Shown here: piece by piece, positions 33,701 through 44,285 of the stretch
Numbering within the stretch: the first letter of the stretch is position 1
How the letters are laid out: each line of letters starts with the position of its first letter
From: Scheffersomyces stipitis CBS 6054
Lineage: Eukaryota; Ascomycota; Pichiomycetes; Serinales; Debaryomycetaceae
Length of the DNA stretch: 64,000 nucleotides
Reading direction: 5' to 3'
NCBI RefSeq assembly: GCF_000209165.1
Contig: NC_009044.1
Location: forward strand, 1,612,001 to 1,676,000
Made by a program: the position numbers and the translations under genes
The notes under the pieces: model-generated
Told to the model about the DNA's origin: nothing
Seen by the model: the letters and a program-made list of their open reading frames with translations, nothing else
Databases searched by the model: none

Positions 33701-33897
33701 TGGCCAACGCTTGGCTATAAATACATACACTCGTCGTTGAAGAACTCCTGCAAACTCATCTTCTTTGGTGGAACTGTTGGTTCGTATTGTTAGTATTACC
33801 AGTTGTAGAGAACAATCTTTTGTGCCTAGAGTCCGAAACCGGTTTTTCATTTCCGGAATCAGAATAACCTCCAGCTGCTCATCGAATACATACCCAT
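30794..33897 (-). CDS. TIF3: Translation initiation factor eIF4B-like; complement(join(30794..33201,33729..33773,33894..33897))
   Basis: RNA-binding factor that assists the eIF4A helicase in mRNA scanning. Three exons rebuild an eIF4B N-terminus: exon 1 ATGG, exon 2 of 45 nt, exon 3 the rest, giving MVPPKKMSLQEFFNDES then YGGSWADEDIDMAS. Compare MAPPKK and SWAEEDVDL in Saccharomyces Tif3. Both introns have GTATGT and TACTAAC. The product has 818 residues, much longer than Saccharomyces Tif3 (about 436). An RRM follows (IIKLLNLPI to RRVVVELADF, roughly 60-150), then a long Ser/Pro/Lys-rich region and a C-terminal RGG region (GRGRGRGRGRG, SRGGRGGARG). The longest unspliced ORF would begin at 33265 and has a false N-terminus. 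Confidence 0.9.
33202..33728 (-). other. TIF3 intron 2
   Basis: 527 nt. 5' GTATGTATTTATAG (from 33728), branch TACTAAC (33210-33216), 3' TACTTTAG. Joins codon T|CG (Ser). Confidence 0.9.
33774..33893 (-). other. TIF3 intron 1
   Basis: 120 nt. 5' GTATGTATTCG (from 33893), branch TACTAAC (33789-33795), 3' CCAACAG. It follows a 4-nt coding exon ATGG. Confidence 0.88.
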
Positions 33898-34365
33898 TGT
33901 AAAGTTTGGAATTACCCTCTTATTACTGATACTGCTTGTCAATTGCTGAGCCAGTTGACAAACAAAAGTGACTCTTCAGTATCTCAAGAGCGCCTGGAAC
34001 ATCCGATTCGATTTCGGGTTATGTCACGTGCACACTCACGCAGCGAAAAAAATGTTACAAACTCGCACCACACTATTTTTATCTTTTTGATTATTGCCTA
34101 ATTGGGGTTGCAATATGGCTGCGAAATAGACGGAGATCTAGCTTGTGACAACATGAACAGATCTGGTGATAAGTGAAGGTTTATACCTGAAGATTCGGCC
34201 TATTTATACCAGCTTAACAATAGTCATCATTTCTCCGGAGTAAATTGCTCAGATATACGTATATATAGCGTACATCCAAATCTTCTACATTATCATATAC
34301 TAGTTATTGTATTAAGCAAAGATGTTTAGAAATATTGTATTGAATAGGAGGAATACAAAAAACTT
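33898..34365. other. TIF3 promoter and APE1 3' flank
   Basis: Contains GTCACGTGCAC (CACGTG 34025-34030) and the recurrent motif at 34117-34126; no gene. Confidence 0.5.
34117..34126 (+). promoter_or_regulatory. Recurrent GGCTGCGAAA motif in TIF3 promoter
   Basis: Exact 10-mer 220 bp before the TIF3 ATG, near a CACGTG box. Function unknown. Confidence 0.4.
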
Positions 34366-35940
34366 TTACAAGTCCTTGTAGCTGTCGTAGGTCTTTCTCC
34401 AATTGGAAAAGAAACCAGCAAAGAACTTGACTCCCAAACCGATATCCTTGGTACCAACAGTAGCTCTGATAGAATGCATCGAGAGTTGAGGGATACCTAA
34501 GTCGATGGTTCTGGCTCCGGTCTGCAACGAAATTGAAGGGCCAATGGTACCACCAGATCTGGAGTCATTTCTGATCTGGAAATATTGCAACGTATCGCCG
34601 TTGAGTTTGGCCAATTCTTCAACAAGAGCTAAACCAGTGGAGTCGGTAGCCATGTGTCCGTTAGGGTCCAAGGCAATGGTGACACCAGTGTTGGGAACAG
34701 GCTTGTGGTGCTCCAAATAAACGTTGGCAAAGTTGGGGTTGAGCAAGTGGTTGACGTCAGCTGACAAGATGATGGTGTTGGCATAAGTCAAACGGATTTG
34801 TTCCTGAACATCGTAGGATTTAGGGTTGAAGTAGTTAGACGAGATGACTCTAGTGATGACAGATTCAGTCAAACCACCCTTGATACCTTGACGAGTTGCC
34901 GAACCGATTTCCTCGTTGTCGAAAAGACCCACGAGCGAGAACGAGTCCGACTTGAGCAAATGGTCGTTATCGACTTCAATCAACGAGTTGATGGCTGCGA
35001 AGGAACAGACTCTGTCGTCAATTCTGGGTGCAAAAACAAACTCCTTATTCAAACCTCCTTTGACACCCTTCTGGATGTCGTACAATTGCAAGTCCCATTG
35101 GACAATGTCCGAAACCTTGACGTTGGCCTTTTTGGCAATGTAACGCAACAAGGTCATAGGGTGTTTGCCAAATAAAGGAGCGGACTTTTCTTCTTCGGTG
35201 GGTTCTTCTGGGTCTTCAGTGGAGAAACCAACCACGGGAACGGCCTGCGTTTCCTTGTTGAAAGGACCCACAGCTGGAGCTCCAAAGTGAGGTGCTAAAG
35301 TAGGAATATGGGCAATAGGGTTAGGGGTAGAGTCTACAAGCTGTGGCACAACCTTGCCAGTACTGTCTTTCACAAGCAATCTACCACCTACCCCAAGGTC
35401 TCTATCCCACCATACATCGCCCAAAGTACCGGCGTATGGGGCTACACCCAAAAGCTCGTAACCTTCTACTTTGGCTTTGGTAGAGTTGGGCTTTAAAATC
35501 ACTGTAAGCGCATCGATGTGCGAACCAATGATTCCAACACCCTTAGCGGGCTTCCAGTGTTCACCAACTATGAACGCGGCTAAAGCAGAGCCGTTTCTGA
35601 CAGTGTAGTACTTTCCAGGTCTAATCGAGTCCCACGATTCCTTTTCAGAAATGAACAGAAAGCCAGCATGTTCAAGCTTGCTTCCAAAGTAGTCCACCAC
35701 ATGGTAGATGGTTGGCGACTTATAGGTGAAATTAATGTATTCGTCAGCATGGGCTTCGTAGTAATCGTCAGAGTACTTGGAAGTACTGGTAGAAACAGGA
35801 GTAGGAGCTGGAGCACTAGCAGTAGAAGCAGTAGAACTGGAGCTGGAACCAGCGGAAGTAGCTTCAATTGCCGTGGACAACTTCTTCAACATTCCGTCTA
35901 GGGTACGGAGGTTGTTAGCGAGCTCTTCTTGGGAAGACAT
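34366..35940 (-). CDS. LAP4: Vacuolar aminopeptidase I (M18)
   Basis: Zinc aminopeptidase that reaches the vacuole by the Cvt pathway in Saccharomyces (Ape1/Lap4). From ATG 35940 it has 524 residues; the frame extends 28 codons upstream (ATG-like start at 36024), but MSSQEELANNLRTLDGMLKK at the later Met matches the amphipathic propeptide helix that drives Cvt cargo assembly. A Ser/Ala/Pro/Thr-rich linker follows. Catalytic motifs: GSHIDALTV, RIDDRVCSFAA, DNEEIGS, ADVNHLLNPN and SMHSIRA. The C-terminus GLGVKFFAGFFSNWR is intact. APE1/LAP4 is preferred over the related cytosolic Ape4 because of the propeptide-like N-terminus. Confidence 0.93.
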   Translation of the reverse strand: MSSQEELANNLRTLDGMLKKLSTAIEATSAGSSSSSTASTASAPAPTPVSTSTSKYSDDYYEAHADEYINFTYKSPTIYHVVDYFGSKLEHAGFLFISEKESWDSIRPGKYYTVRNGSALAAFIVGEHWKPAKGVGIIGSHIDALTVILKPNSTKAKVEGYELLGVAPYAGTLGDVWWDRDLGVGGRLLVKDSTGKVVPQLVDSTPNPIAHIPTLAPHFGAPAVGPFNKETQAVPVVGFSTEDPEEPTEEEKSAPLFGKHPMTLLRYIAKKANVKVSDIVQWDLQLYDIQKGVKGGLNKEFVFAPRIDDRVCSFAAINSLIEVDNDHLLKSDSFSLVGLFDNEEIGSATRQGIKGGLTESVITRVISSNYFNPKSYDVQEQIRLTYANTIILSADVNHLLNPNFANVYLEHHKPVPNTGVTIALDPNGHMATDSTGLALVEELAKLNGDTLQYFQIRNDSRSGGTIGPSISLQTGARTIDLGIPQLSMHSIRATVGTKDIGLGVKFFAGFFSNWRKTYDSYKDL

Positions 35941-36674
35941 GATAATAAGCGAGCGATAGATAGATAATTTTTCAGGAGAAAAGAATAGCAATGGAAAGAA
36001 GACAGTTGGGTATTTATTGAACACCAGAAGTGAAACTCAAAAAAGGCCAGTATCTCGGTGACTCCACCATGACGTGCAACGGTCTAAGCGTCGAGCCGCT
36101 TCGTCACTGTGGCACTGCACAATGATCTCATACTGGTTGTCTTTGTGGAGAAGCTGTGGATGAACTGGCTGGCTTCCCGAAAGGGGCAGGAGACTACAGC
36201 ACACCCAAAGAGAGTTGGATTCTGCCAGCCGTAAAGCGATTATGTCTACGAATATTTAGCTATCCAATTGTATATTCTACTTTTATACTTTACGGTTAAG
36301 TTCAACTGGAGAATTTACGAATATTTGAGAGTACTGATAGAGAGGCTGATAGCGTTTCTAGTGAGATTGTCCGTTTCCGCGCACGGCTCTCCGTTTCCGC
36401 TCGACTCTCTTTTGAGAAGTGTTGCACGACTTGCACCCATTTCTTAACGAGTGTACTGAAAGCTCTACGGTATTCGGAAAGGATTTGTAGACACTTTATC
36501 GAGGAGTATCTGGTTGAATACATGTAACAGTAATTAAGCAAGATTTCTGTTTGAGTTCTATCAATTTTAAATGTTAACAAGTTCAAGTGAATGTCATATT
36601 GCTTGACTGACTATCTACTTCCAATTACCCACTTTTCCACTTTCTCTATCTCTCGTCTTTACCTATATACACGT
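35941..36674. other. APE1/LAP4 promoter and DYS1 3' flank
   Basis: No supported gene; an ATG-less 94-codon frame at 36302-36586 has no recognisable domain. Confidence 0.45.
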
Positions 36675-37814
36675 TCAATTCTTAGGCTTCTCGGCTGCAA
36701 AGGTGGCTGCAACAATCAATGGGAATACCACACTCACATCAGCATACACCTTGACACTCTTGGCGTCGGCCTTGATCTTACCCCAACTGACAGCTTCGTC
36801 TGGTCTGGCACCAGCATCAGAACCGTCGAACTCCTGGCCGGTGTTGATGTACACAGCTAAATCAGCCCCGTTCCTCATCAAACAGGCATTACAAATATGG
36901 TGCTTGATCAAACCTCCTCCCAAGATGATCATACCAGCATGGGAAGCAGCCATCGACATTGAGTTGATCTTTCTGATATCGGCTACAATGTCCAATCTCA
37001 ATTGCTGAGGAGAAGCCTTGAAAGTGTGGAAGAACAACATGTCTCCAATGGAACCGTCAGTGAGAGCAGGACAGAAAATGGGGATCTTGTTCTTGTGAGC
37101 CCAGTACAACACAGACGATTCGTCGTTAATCTCCTTACCAAGTCTGTCAATCAACTTGGAAGGAGTCCACACAGCATCAGAATCAGCATTCAATCCTTCA
37201 GAGCCTAATTTCTTCATGGCTTCCTCTTGTTCCTCTAAGCACTTGTCTAAAACTGGAACTATCCATTCTTCAAACTTACAGTAGTTATCGTTGGGAACCA
37301 AAAGATTACCGATTCTGTTCATTCCCTGGTCTCTCAAACCCTTACCAGGCAAACTGAATTCGCCCATATACGTTGGAGCTAACACTTTAATCAAGTCTTC
37401 TTCAATTCCACCAGCAGAGGCTACGATTGCAGAAACCATCTTGTGCTGAACCAAATATCTCAAAGTGTCTCTCAAACCAGAAGAGATCAAGTTGGATGTG
37501 TAACCCATGAAAATAGTCGTCTTCTGGTATCCTTCATCGTCAAACTCACCTGTCACTTCATGTTCAGGAAGCTCATCTCTGTGCTTTCCTCTCCACGATC
37601 TCATACTGTTGATGATGTCGCAAGCTTGTCCCACAGAGGAAGCCTGGAATCCCATGGTCTTCATCGAGTCTATCAAGTCGGTAGCTCTCATATTGTAGGC
37701 GGACTCCTTGGAATAGTCAATACCTTTCACTTCTACAAAGTCATCTGGCACTGGAGCTGACTTGACGAGCACGGCATCTGTGGCTAACTCGGGCAATTTT
37801 CCACTTCCACTCAT
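36675..37814 (-). CDS. DYS1: Deoxyhypusine synthase
   Basis: NAD-dependent enzyme that transfers the aminobutyl group of spermidine to a lysine of eIF5A, the first step of hypusine formation, in the cytosol. 379 residues, full length for the family. NAD-binding and active-site regions are intact: [41 protein letters not shown] and the DEAVSWGKI motif whose Lys (about residue 346) is the catalytic intermediate. The start [16 protein letters not shown] is normal. Coding is intronless. Confidence 0.97.
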   Translation of the reverse strand: MSGSGKLPELATDAVLVKSAPVPDDFVEVKGIDYSKESAYNMRATDLIDSMKTMGFQASSVGQACDIINSMRSWRGKHRDELPEHEVTGEFDDEGYQKTTIFMGYTSNLISSGLRDTLRYLVQHKMVSAIVASAGGIEEDLIKVLAPTYMGEFSLPGKGLRDQGMNRIGNLLVPNDNYCKFEEWIVPVLDKCLEEQEEAMKKLGSEGLNADSDAVWTPSKLIDRLGKEINDESSVLYWAHKNKIPIFCPALTDGSIGDMLFFHTFKASPQQLRLDIVADIRKINSMSMAASHAGMIILGGGLIKHHICNACLMRNGADLAVYINTGQEFDGSDAGARPDEAVSWGKIKADAKSVKVYADVSVVFPLIVAATFAAEKPKN

Positions 37815-38523
37815 TCTGAAAGATATGCTGTGTTGGTATATGAAATTAGAGACGACTAAGATAGTTCCTAGCTATTCTAACCTTTTAGTTGTGATTCAGA
37901 TCAAAAGAATATCGCACATCTAATCTTTGCTACAGCTGAAAATTTTTGTACCGAGCCTGTATGAGCCGCACAGTGCAAGCGAGATAAAGAAGTGAGATGG
38001 TCTTCGAGAAATAAGGAGATACTCTAGGGAGAATATGAAAATGATCGCTACATTGTGTTCTAAATGACATTCTACTAAATTACAGAACGATAATAATATG
38101 TAGTTATATAAATATGCGATGGCCGTGGCCGTATGGGTATTGGCGAAATGTGTCTGCTCACATACTGGATATCACAGTAGATTTACAAAGCATCATCTTC
38201 AACTCAATACAATTTTCAATGTGAATGAATCTCATTCCGTATCATCTAATCTCATGACCTCCAATCTTTGATGTCTTGAATATTGAAATTATGGAATGAT
38301 ATCGAAATTATACAGAATCTTCAATTTTCAACAAATTCTTTAATTCGACAAATTCATTAATTCGACAAATTTCTCAACCAATTCAAAAAGACTTCATAAT
38401 TCAATCCAAAAATTAACTTTGATTCAATGCAAAAGATGAATTCATTACTTCTCAATTAATGTTTTAGTCAAAAATTCCTCAAATGGAATCCGATTCTCCA
38501 TTGCTTCTTTCTTCTTTTTTCTC
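37815..38523. other. DYS1 promoter and 3' flank of complex I gene
   Basis: No gene seen. From about 38220 to 38460 the strand is very AT-rich with short AATTCA-type repeats. Confidence 0.5.
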
Positions 38524-38952
38524 TTATACTCTTTGAGCAACCTCTGGAACCCAGGCAGTATGCTTAGGCTTAGCAGTATTATAAGAAACGTAGGCACCAC
38601 TACTGTTGGTCAAGTTAGGCTTGTGCTTGGCTGGAATAGGGTAGGCTCTGGTAGTCTTTTCATCTCCCTTTAATTCGGTTGGGATGGTGTTGGTTCCGTA
38701 TCCCAACCAGTAATGCCAACCAGGCTCAACCTTGGAAATATCGATCTGGGTCCATCTGTCGTTGTATTCCACCCATCTGGTTCTCAAGTGAATTTCTTCT
38801 GGTGCATCAGTTTCGTAGTACTTGTTACCATAGTCATCTTCACCAACTAACCAACCGCTTTTGGTATCGTTGTGGGTCTGAATTTGGAAAGCAGCTCTCT
38901 TGATTCCAGACTTGTAGATGTTCTTAATGGTACGGGCGAGCGAGTTGGACAT
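38524..38952 (-). CDS. NADH:ubiquinone oxidoreductase subunit, NDUFA12/B17.2 type
   Basis: Accessory subunit of mitochondrial complex I. 142 residues. Family marks: SGWLVGEDDYGNKYYE, RTRWVEYNDRW, the WHYWLGY motif and a C-terminal YNTAKPKHTAWVP-like segment. Complex I is absent from Saccharomyces but present in CTG-clade yeasts, so the gene helps place the organism. The Neurospora counterpart is the 13.4-kDa subunit. Start ATG 38952 is the only sensible one. Some CTG-clade annotations may use other symbols, so none is given. Confidence 0.93.
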   Translation of the reverse strand: MSNSLARTIKNIYKSGIKRAAFQIQTHNDTKSGWLVGEDDYGNKYYETDAPEEIHLRTRWVEYNDRWTQIDISKVEPGWHYWLGYGTNTIPTELKGDEKTTRAYPIPAKHKPNLTNSSGAYVSYNTAKPKHTAWVPEVAQRV

Positions 38953-39733
38953 TTTGAATGTTGAAGAGAAGTAAAATTATGGTCAATTCTGTATTGATAT
39001 TTCAACCTTAAGGCTTATAGAACATTTTTTCCAGCTCCTTGATTGGGTGAGGAAGGATCATGTGCCGGATATCATGTGATGAACCTATGTGTAGAGCGGT
39101 ATTTTGCACCCATAATGTCTCTACAATACTACTTTGTACCACGCCTTTCTTATACCAGTGGTTGGGTGCCTACAGGTTAATATTATAAACTGTCATCGAT
39201 CACATGCTAAGATCTTCTGCACAATTGCCGTTGTTATCGACTACCCAAATACATTTTTGGTAATGCAGTCCCTGAGGAGTTTTCCCCTCAATCACAACTG
39301 TCATTATAGAGTCACTTTGTCTAATTTCACCCCCCATTACCGGCTGGTTCGGTGGGATACGTCCTGGTGTCATCTAAATTGATTAGCTCATAAAATGTGT
39401 CATAATCGAAGTTGAGCTCCTCTAAACTAAGAACAGGAAGAAATCCTTTAGATCCTACAGCAGTAGCTGACTTGAAACTAACATATATTATTAAAATTTC
39501 AATAGAAAGAGACGAACTAGTAAATAGCGGTAGAAGACATAAAACGTATAGATTCGTTAGCATATTAAGAAATTAAGGATGAGACGTGTATCACAGTTGA
39601 ATTGAAACAAAGAATAGAATGGTGCAACCAGCATGTTCACATTATAGGATGCGAAGTGATACTTTCGCAGCCACTTTTTAACTATTGTACCAAACTTTAA
39701 TCAGCGATATCTCTGTTTCAGATTCGAAATAAA
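38953..39733. other. Intergenic region between complex I gene and opsin-like gene
   Basis: No supported gene. The recurrent motif is at 39663-39672, 62 bp beyond the opsin-like gene's 3' end; a GCACCCATAATG stretch is near 39107. Confidence 0.5.
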
Positions 39734-40714
39734 TTATTGTTCGTCAGTTGGAACACCTACTGGGGCAACAGCAGTGTCTCCACTGTGTCTTGGGGTTTCA
39801 CCGAAGTCCTTTTCAGCATCTGGTGCTGGAGAAGTGGTGTTCTTTCTGAGTTGTAAGTGCCATACCTTGGAGAAGAATTCTTCGTCGACATTGTTGATGG
39901 CCAACCACGTCAAGCCAACAGGAATGAAGAAGAAAGTGAAGAAATCAAGAACACCGTAGAAAGCAGCTTCTGAGTCGGGTTGAATCTTGTTACCACCTTC
40001 AGATAAACCCCATGCGATTGGGTAAAGGATCCAGATAACCAATTGACAGAGGACGAGAATCAAACCGAGCTTTTGAGTGGATTGTCTCCAAGCAGTCATG
40101 ACATTTACGAAGATGTAGATTTCAGCAAATAATTGGGCAGTGACAGAGAAAGTGAAGTAACCCCACTTGTAAGTAGATTCAATCAAAGCACCGATCAATA
40201 AACCAATAACGAATACTTCGGTAGCTAAGATCTTGGCGAATAAACGAGAGAACAAGCTGAAGAATTTCGTCAAGATGTCGCCTTCTTCAAAGAAGTCGGT
40301 TGATTGCGTAGTGACTTCAATAATAGTAAGAACCAATGGCCAGGTCAAGAAGTAACCGACCCATTTGACGTAGAAGATTTGTCTGACATCAAGATCTTCG
40401 GATGTTGTCACATGTTGGAATTCCGTTGGTGTCAGTGTCCAACCCAAGTTAGAAGCGTATGTAAAGTAGGTGTAGGCCATAACAGCATTGATGAAGAGAG
40501 GGATAACCAACAACGTCTTCTTCAAGCTCTTCTTCTCGGAAGAAGTGAAACCATAGACAAAGGCATGGACGACTGCGAAAAGTGAGAAGACGGAGAACAA
40601 GGCCCAAAGCCAATTGGAACCATGCGAAGTAAGATGGATATCGATGTTAGCAGCTGGAGGGTTAACCTCGATGGCCTGGTTTGCACGAGATACTAAGTGT
40701 GTAAGTGATGTCAT
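39734..40714 (-). CDS. Opsin-like membrane protein (Mrh1/Yro2/Hsp30 family)
   Basis: Seven-helix protein of 326 residues related to microbial rhodopsins, found in yeast plasma membrane. N-terminal INPPAANIDIHLT-like start, ASNLGW, RQIFYVKWVGYFLTWP and STYKWGYFTF match Mrh1/Yro2/Hsp30. In helix G (AAFYGVLDFFTFFF) the position that carries the retinal-binding Lys in true opsins is Thr, as expected for this non-pigment branch. Expression is probably stress-related: TATATATA (40816-40823) is flanked by CCCCT and AGGGG (STRE cores). Which of the three Saccharomyces paralogues it equals cannot be told. Confidence 0.9.
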   Translation of the reverse strand: MTSLTHLVSRANQAIEVNPPAANIDIHLTSHGSNWLWALFSVFSLFAVVHAFVYGFTSSEKKSLKKTLLVIPLFINAVMAYTYFTYASNLGWTLTPTEFQHVTTSEDLDVRQIFYVKWVGYFLTWPLVLTIIEVTTQSTDFFEEGDILTKFFSLFSRLFAKILATEVFVIGLLIGALIESTYKWGYFTFSVTAQLFAEIYIFVNVMTAWRQSTQKLGLILVLCQLVIWILYPIAWGLSEGGNKIQPDSEAAFYGVLDFFTFFFIPVGLTWLAINNVDEEFFSKVWHLQLRKNTTSPAPDAEKDFGETPRHSGDTAVAPVGVPTDEQ

Positions 40715-41800
40715 TTAGAATGTGAGTGTAGATTGTAGTTTCCTAAAGGAGTTAATCTAGTAATTGATGAAAAAGAAAGTACCTTGACACTGAGAATAGG
40801 GGTAGACTGGAGGTCTATATATACCCCTATTTCGCCTGCCACGGATCCATAGCTGCCATCATGAGTTTTCCTAGCCAGCGTTATCCATCAAGCCAACAAC
40901 ATGCCGAATAACCCACCAGTAACTGTCCATGCATGGTAATGGTGTAGTTCTGTACACATTAGTAATAGGGTGCAAAAAAAAGCAAGGTCAGCTAGGTGCG
41001 TTATTTTTTCTGCACGATTTGCGGCAGAAAAGATGATGGTAAATATTTCTCCGTAGGCTGATCATTCCTTTAGCCCCTCGTATTGTGCTATAATACCGCC
41101 GTTGGGTGCTACAGTCCACGATCTGAAAATGGCTCGTTGTGAGAGCATTACATGAATGTGGCTTTAGAGTTGGCGACAATGGACTTGCTTCAGATGAGAG
41201 AATAACGCCAGCAGCTTTGCGCGCCATGACTGCGAACCACATGCACCTACTATTTGTAATAGCAATTGCGAATTGCGAAATATGACTAGCTCCAGAAGCT
41301 CGTATTCGGGTTGAGTTTAAGCTCTGAACAATTCACGGGCCACGAAAATTGTCTCTCTACAATTCCTCGATTCTCAATTCCACATTTGTTCTCGTGCTAA
41401 TTTCTTCTAGTAGTTTCTTTACTAATATCACATTACTGTCCAATGTCTGGAACCCTTCCCCGAACCCTCCTCCATGACCACCACATCTTCGCTGCTACTG
41501 TGTATCCCCGGTTATCCACTTTACTACCCAAGGAGCGGTGGAGCGATTTTTTCTGGTCCGAAGCAAACCCCTTGTCAAAGTCTAATTGGTTGTCACACCC
41601 GTTAAGCTCTGGGTGCAATGGGTGCAACTCCAGAAAAAATATACACGGCAGCATCGGCATGTAATTTGTCATGTACAAATTTGTATACAGTAGATGAAAC
41701 TCCAGGCTTCAGAGTCCTCACCACCACCACAAGTATGGGAGCACTAATTGTTATACATTTTAGTATACATTTGCTATTTCGTATAGAATTCTATGAGCTT
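40715..41800. other. Promoter of opsin-like gene and 3' flank of zinc-ribbon gene
   Basis: Beyond the TATA/STRE cluster no gene is supported; the short ORFs at 40988-41242 and 41443-41664 have no recognisable features. Confidence 0.45.
40798..40828 (-). promoter_or_regulatory. TATA box with two STRE-like elements
   Basis: AGGGG at 40798-40802, TATATATA at 40816-40823 and CCCCT at 40824-40828, about 100 bp upstream of the opsin-like gene. AGGGG/CCCCT is the core of the Msn2/4-type stress element. Confidence 0.55.
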
Positions 41801-42143
41801 CTAGCCTATGGCCACGGGCTGGCCGGACTTTAGTCTGTTAATCACCTCGTTGTTGATGTCTCCCGAAGCTCCGCAGATGTTACACTTGAGTCTCTTGGAG
41901 CGGTAGAAGGGCAATACCGGAATGAAGAACAAGGTGACAACGTTGGTTGTCCGGATAGCAAACACCGAGGTGTTGTGGCAATTGGAGCAGTAGCACGGGA
42001 TTTGCCCGACGTCGTCCAACGGCTTGTTGAACTCCTTGACTAGACTATGGTTAGGGTTGTTCTGACGGAGGGACCAGCCTCATGATCGGCTTAGCCTCTT
42101 GAAATCTATACGTACAACCAATGAGGAAGAAACAGAAGTCCAT
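41801..42143 (-). CDS. Small zinc-ribbon protein; complement(join(41801..42039,42116..42143))
   Basis: Two exons give 88 residues: MDFCFFLIGFKEFNKPLDD, then VGQIPCYCSNCHN. Two CxxC pairs (CSNC, CNIC) bracket a hydrophobic strand TTNVVTLFFIPVLPF, a layout of the fungal zinc-ribbon family. The 76-nt intron (42040-42115) has 5' GTACGTATAGA, a CCCTAAC branch-like sequence and 3' AGTCTAG; splicing is phase 1 and forms a Phe codon. The unspliced frame has no Met before residue 17. Function is not known; the short N-terminal hydrophobic start may associate with membranes. Confidence 0.75.
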
Positions 42144-44285
42144 TCTCTAGAATTGGTGTGTAGAAAGTGTAACTAGTTAGAATTGTAGAGTTCCCTAGTT
42201 GTAGTTAACTATGGCAACACGATTCAATTGAGTAAAGAAGAATTGGAGTAGATATTTCTTGTTTTTTGTATTGCCGGTTCTCCTCAGCCTTAGAGTTAAG
42301 TATGAAGGATGCGGAAAGCTTGAAATTTAGCCAATTTCAGGTGTAGTACAAGCTTGTAGGATCTATCTTGCGGTAGTTGTTATACTTTGAGTTCAATTGC
42401 TGTTTGACAGTGACACTCTAGATGGCAGCTTGGTTCTCTTGGATATCTCTTGGAGTTCGTAGATTCTATAAGCTGAGCTGATCACCAGCCGTCTAAATTA
42501 TTATCACGCACTAAACATGACGCAGGAGGTGAGCAGATTTTACGAGGCAGGTGATAGATGTGGTAGTTTCGGAATTGAACAGGAGTTTTGCGAATTGGGT
42601 CATGAACTCTGGATAGCCGCTTACCCATCTCAGATCTTGGCTTCTGTTTGGAATGAATTGGTATTCAAGGGTTTGGAGCTTCGGCGCGCGATTAATTTTT
42701 GCGAGATGGCTGCGAAATAGTTGGCAGATCCCATATTGCTGCGAACTTATCTGATTCAGCATTACAATTCTTCACTGATTCCTTTCGTATATGAGTCAGA
42801 TCATGTATTCGTTCTCAAAGTATGCTTCTTCTGCTTGTGATACCTCCGGCTCGGTCTGGTTTGATAACCTTGGTGTGTTGAACCGTATCCGGTGGTCTGC
42901 TCGAGGCCCAGAATAGTACGTCATTATCTATACATATGTTCAGACAAATGGAGTAATTTGTTCACCAAAGAAGCAATAAGGATTGTGACATCACCAATGG
43001 CCAAATATGACAGTTTCTGATGTCTTTACGGTGTTGGTCGAAGTTCGCTACTTTTGGTATCGGCTCTGTTAGTCATTCACGATACGATAGCATTGTCGCA
43101 TCGGTGTCCATTGCTGTGGTCAGTTTCTCTGCCTTATTGTTTGAGATAAGCCCTCTTTCCTTGTACTGTAATGTAGTGTGGTGCGGTGCAGTGTGTCCGA
43201 GTTGACGTTGGTGATCACATAGATTAATATCTTTGTAAATTTGGCAAAAGAACCTTGAACGGTGCCATTTTCGTATGCACTGTGACAGGATTTTGCATCC
43301 ATTGTGCACAATACGAGAATTTCTTATGGTTTGTTGGTCAATTTCTGCTACAGCAGCAGTTGTGATGGTTCCAGTCATGTCTATTGTCGTGTGACTTCTA
43401 TATCTACAATCATTGCTTTATGGCAGATGATCAAAGGCGGTATATGCTACATAGTGTGTCACCGTAGATACGCCCTACAAGGTAGCTACGGCAACGAGCT
43501 AGAGAAACTGAAGTAACAATACCAATGGAAGTAGCAACACCTTCATGGAGCCTTCAGGTAGCATTATCGCGGCTCCTGATACGGCACGATTCCGAGTCGC
43601 TTAGGAAACAAAGCTACGCTCCTTTGTTGACTCACCAACACACTAAATCAGGATCACTAAATCACAATTTTGTCGTGCTACCGCGAACCTGCTAGCAGGG
43701 CATAAAACTATTGGTACTAAGTGCTATCCAGCCGTTTCTTGTTTTATTCAATTGCTGCTTTGCGGTTCAGTCTATTTCTAGCTGGTACCAGTTCTACTTC
43801 TACAATCTTTAAAAGTACCATTCTTCTGTCAAGTCAATCAAATCCACGCTTCTTATTGTCCACTGTCCTAATTATCTCTCCCTATATGCATATAGCGCTA
43901 GCGCGGCACGGTCGCTATTTTTACCTTCGCGCTATCTACCTCCACTATTCTGGCACGGGTGGTTTCTGCAGGATTTGTTGAACCACTTTTCCTCAAGTTT
44001 TTCAAGGTGGTTCACTCACCTCTTCCTTCCAGGTGTCAAAGAATCTGGAGTCAGCATCTGACTGTAGTCATATCCTAGCGATATCCTTCCAGAGCAGCCA
44101 ATATCTCATTTATCCTGTGAATCCTACTAAGAATTATTGATATTGTCATAATTACAACCATACTTCTATCTATTCTATCAATAGGAGATATTCCACAATC
44201 ACATCTCGCAATCTGAGAAAGCACATACTTCAACAAAATACAACAGTTCAACAAAATCAACAATATCGTATAGACTATCGTAGAT
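42144..44285. other. Long intergenic region upstream of PHO91-like gene
   Basis: 2.1 kb. The recurrent motif is at 42708-42717. Short ORFs on both strands at 42511-42762 and a plus-strand ORF at 43721-43981 lack support. No tRNA or other RNA recognised. Confidence 0.4.

Noticed and set aside
42511..42762. Overlapping short ORFs on both strands
   Set aside because: No domain, no intron signal and mutual overlap; the plus ORF ends in the recurrent 10-mer.
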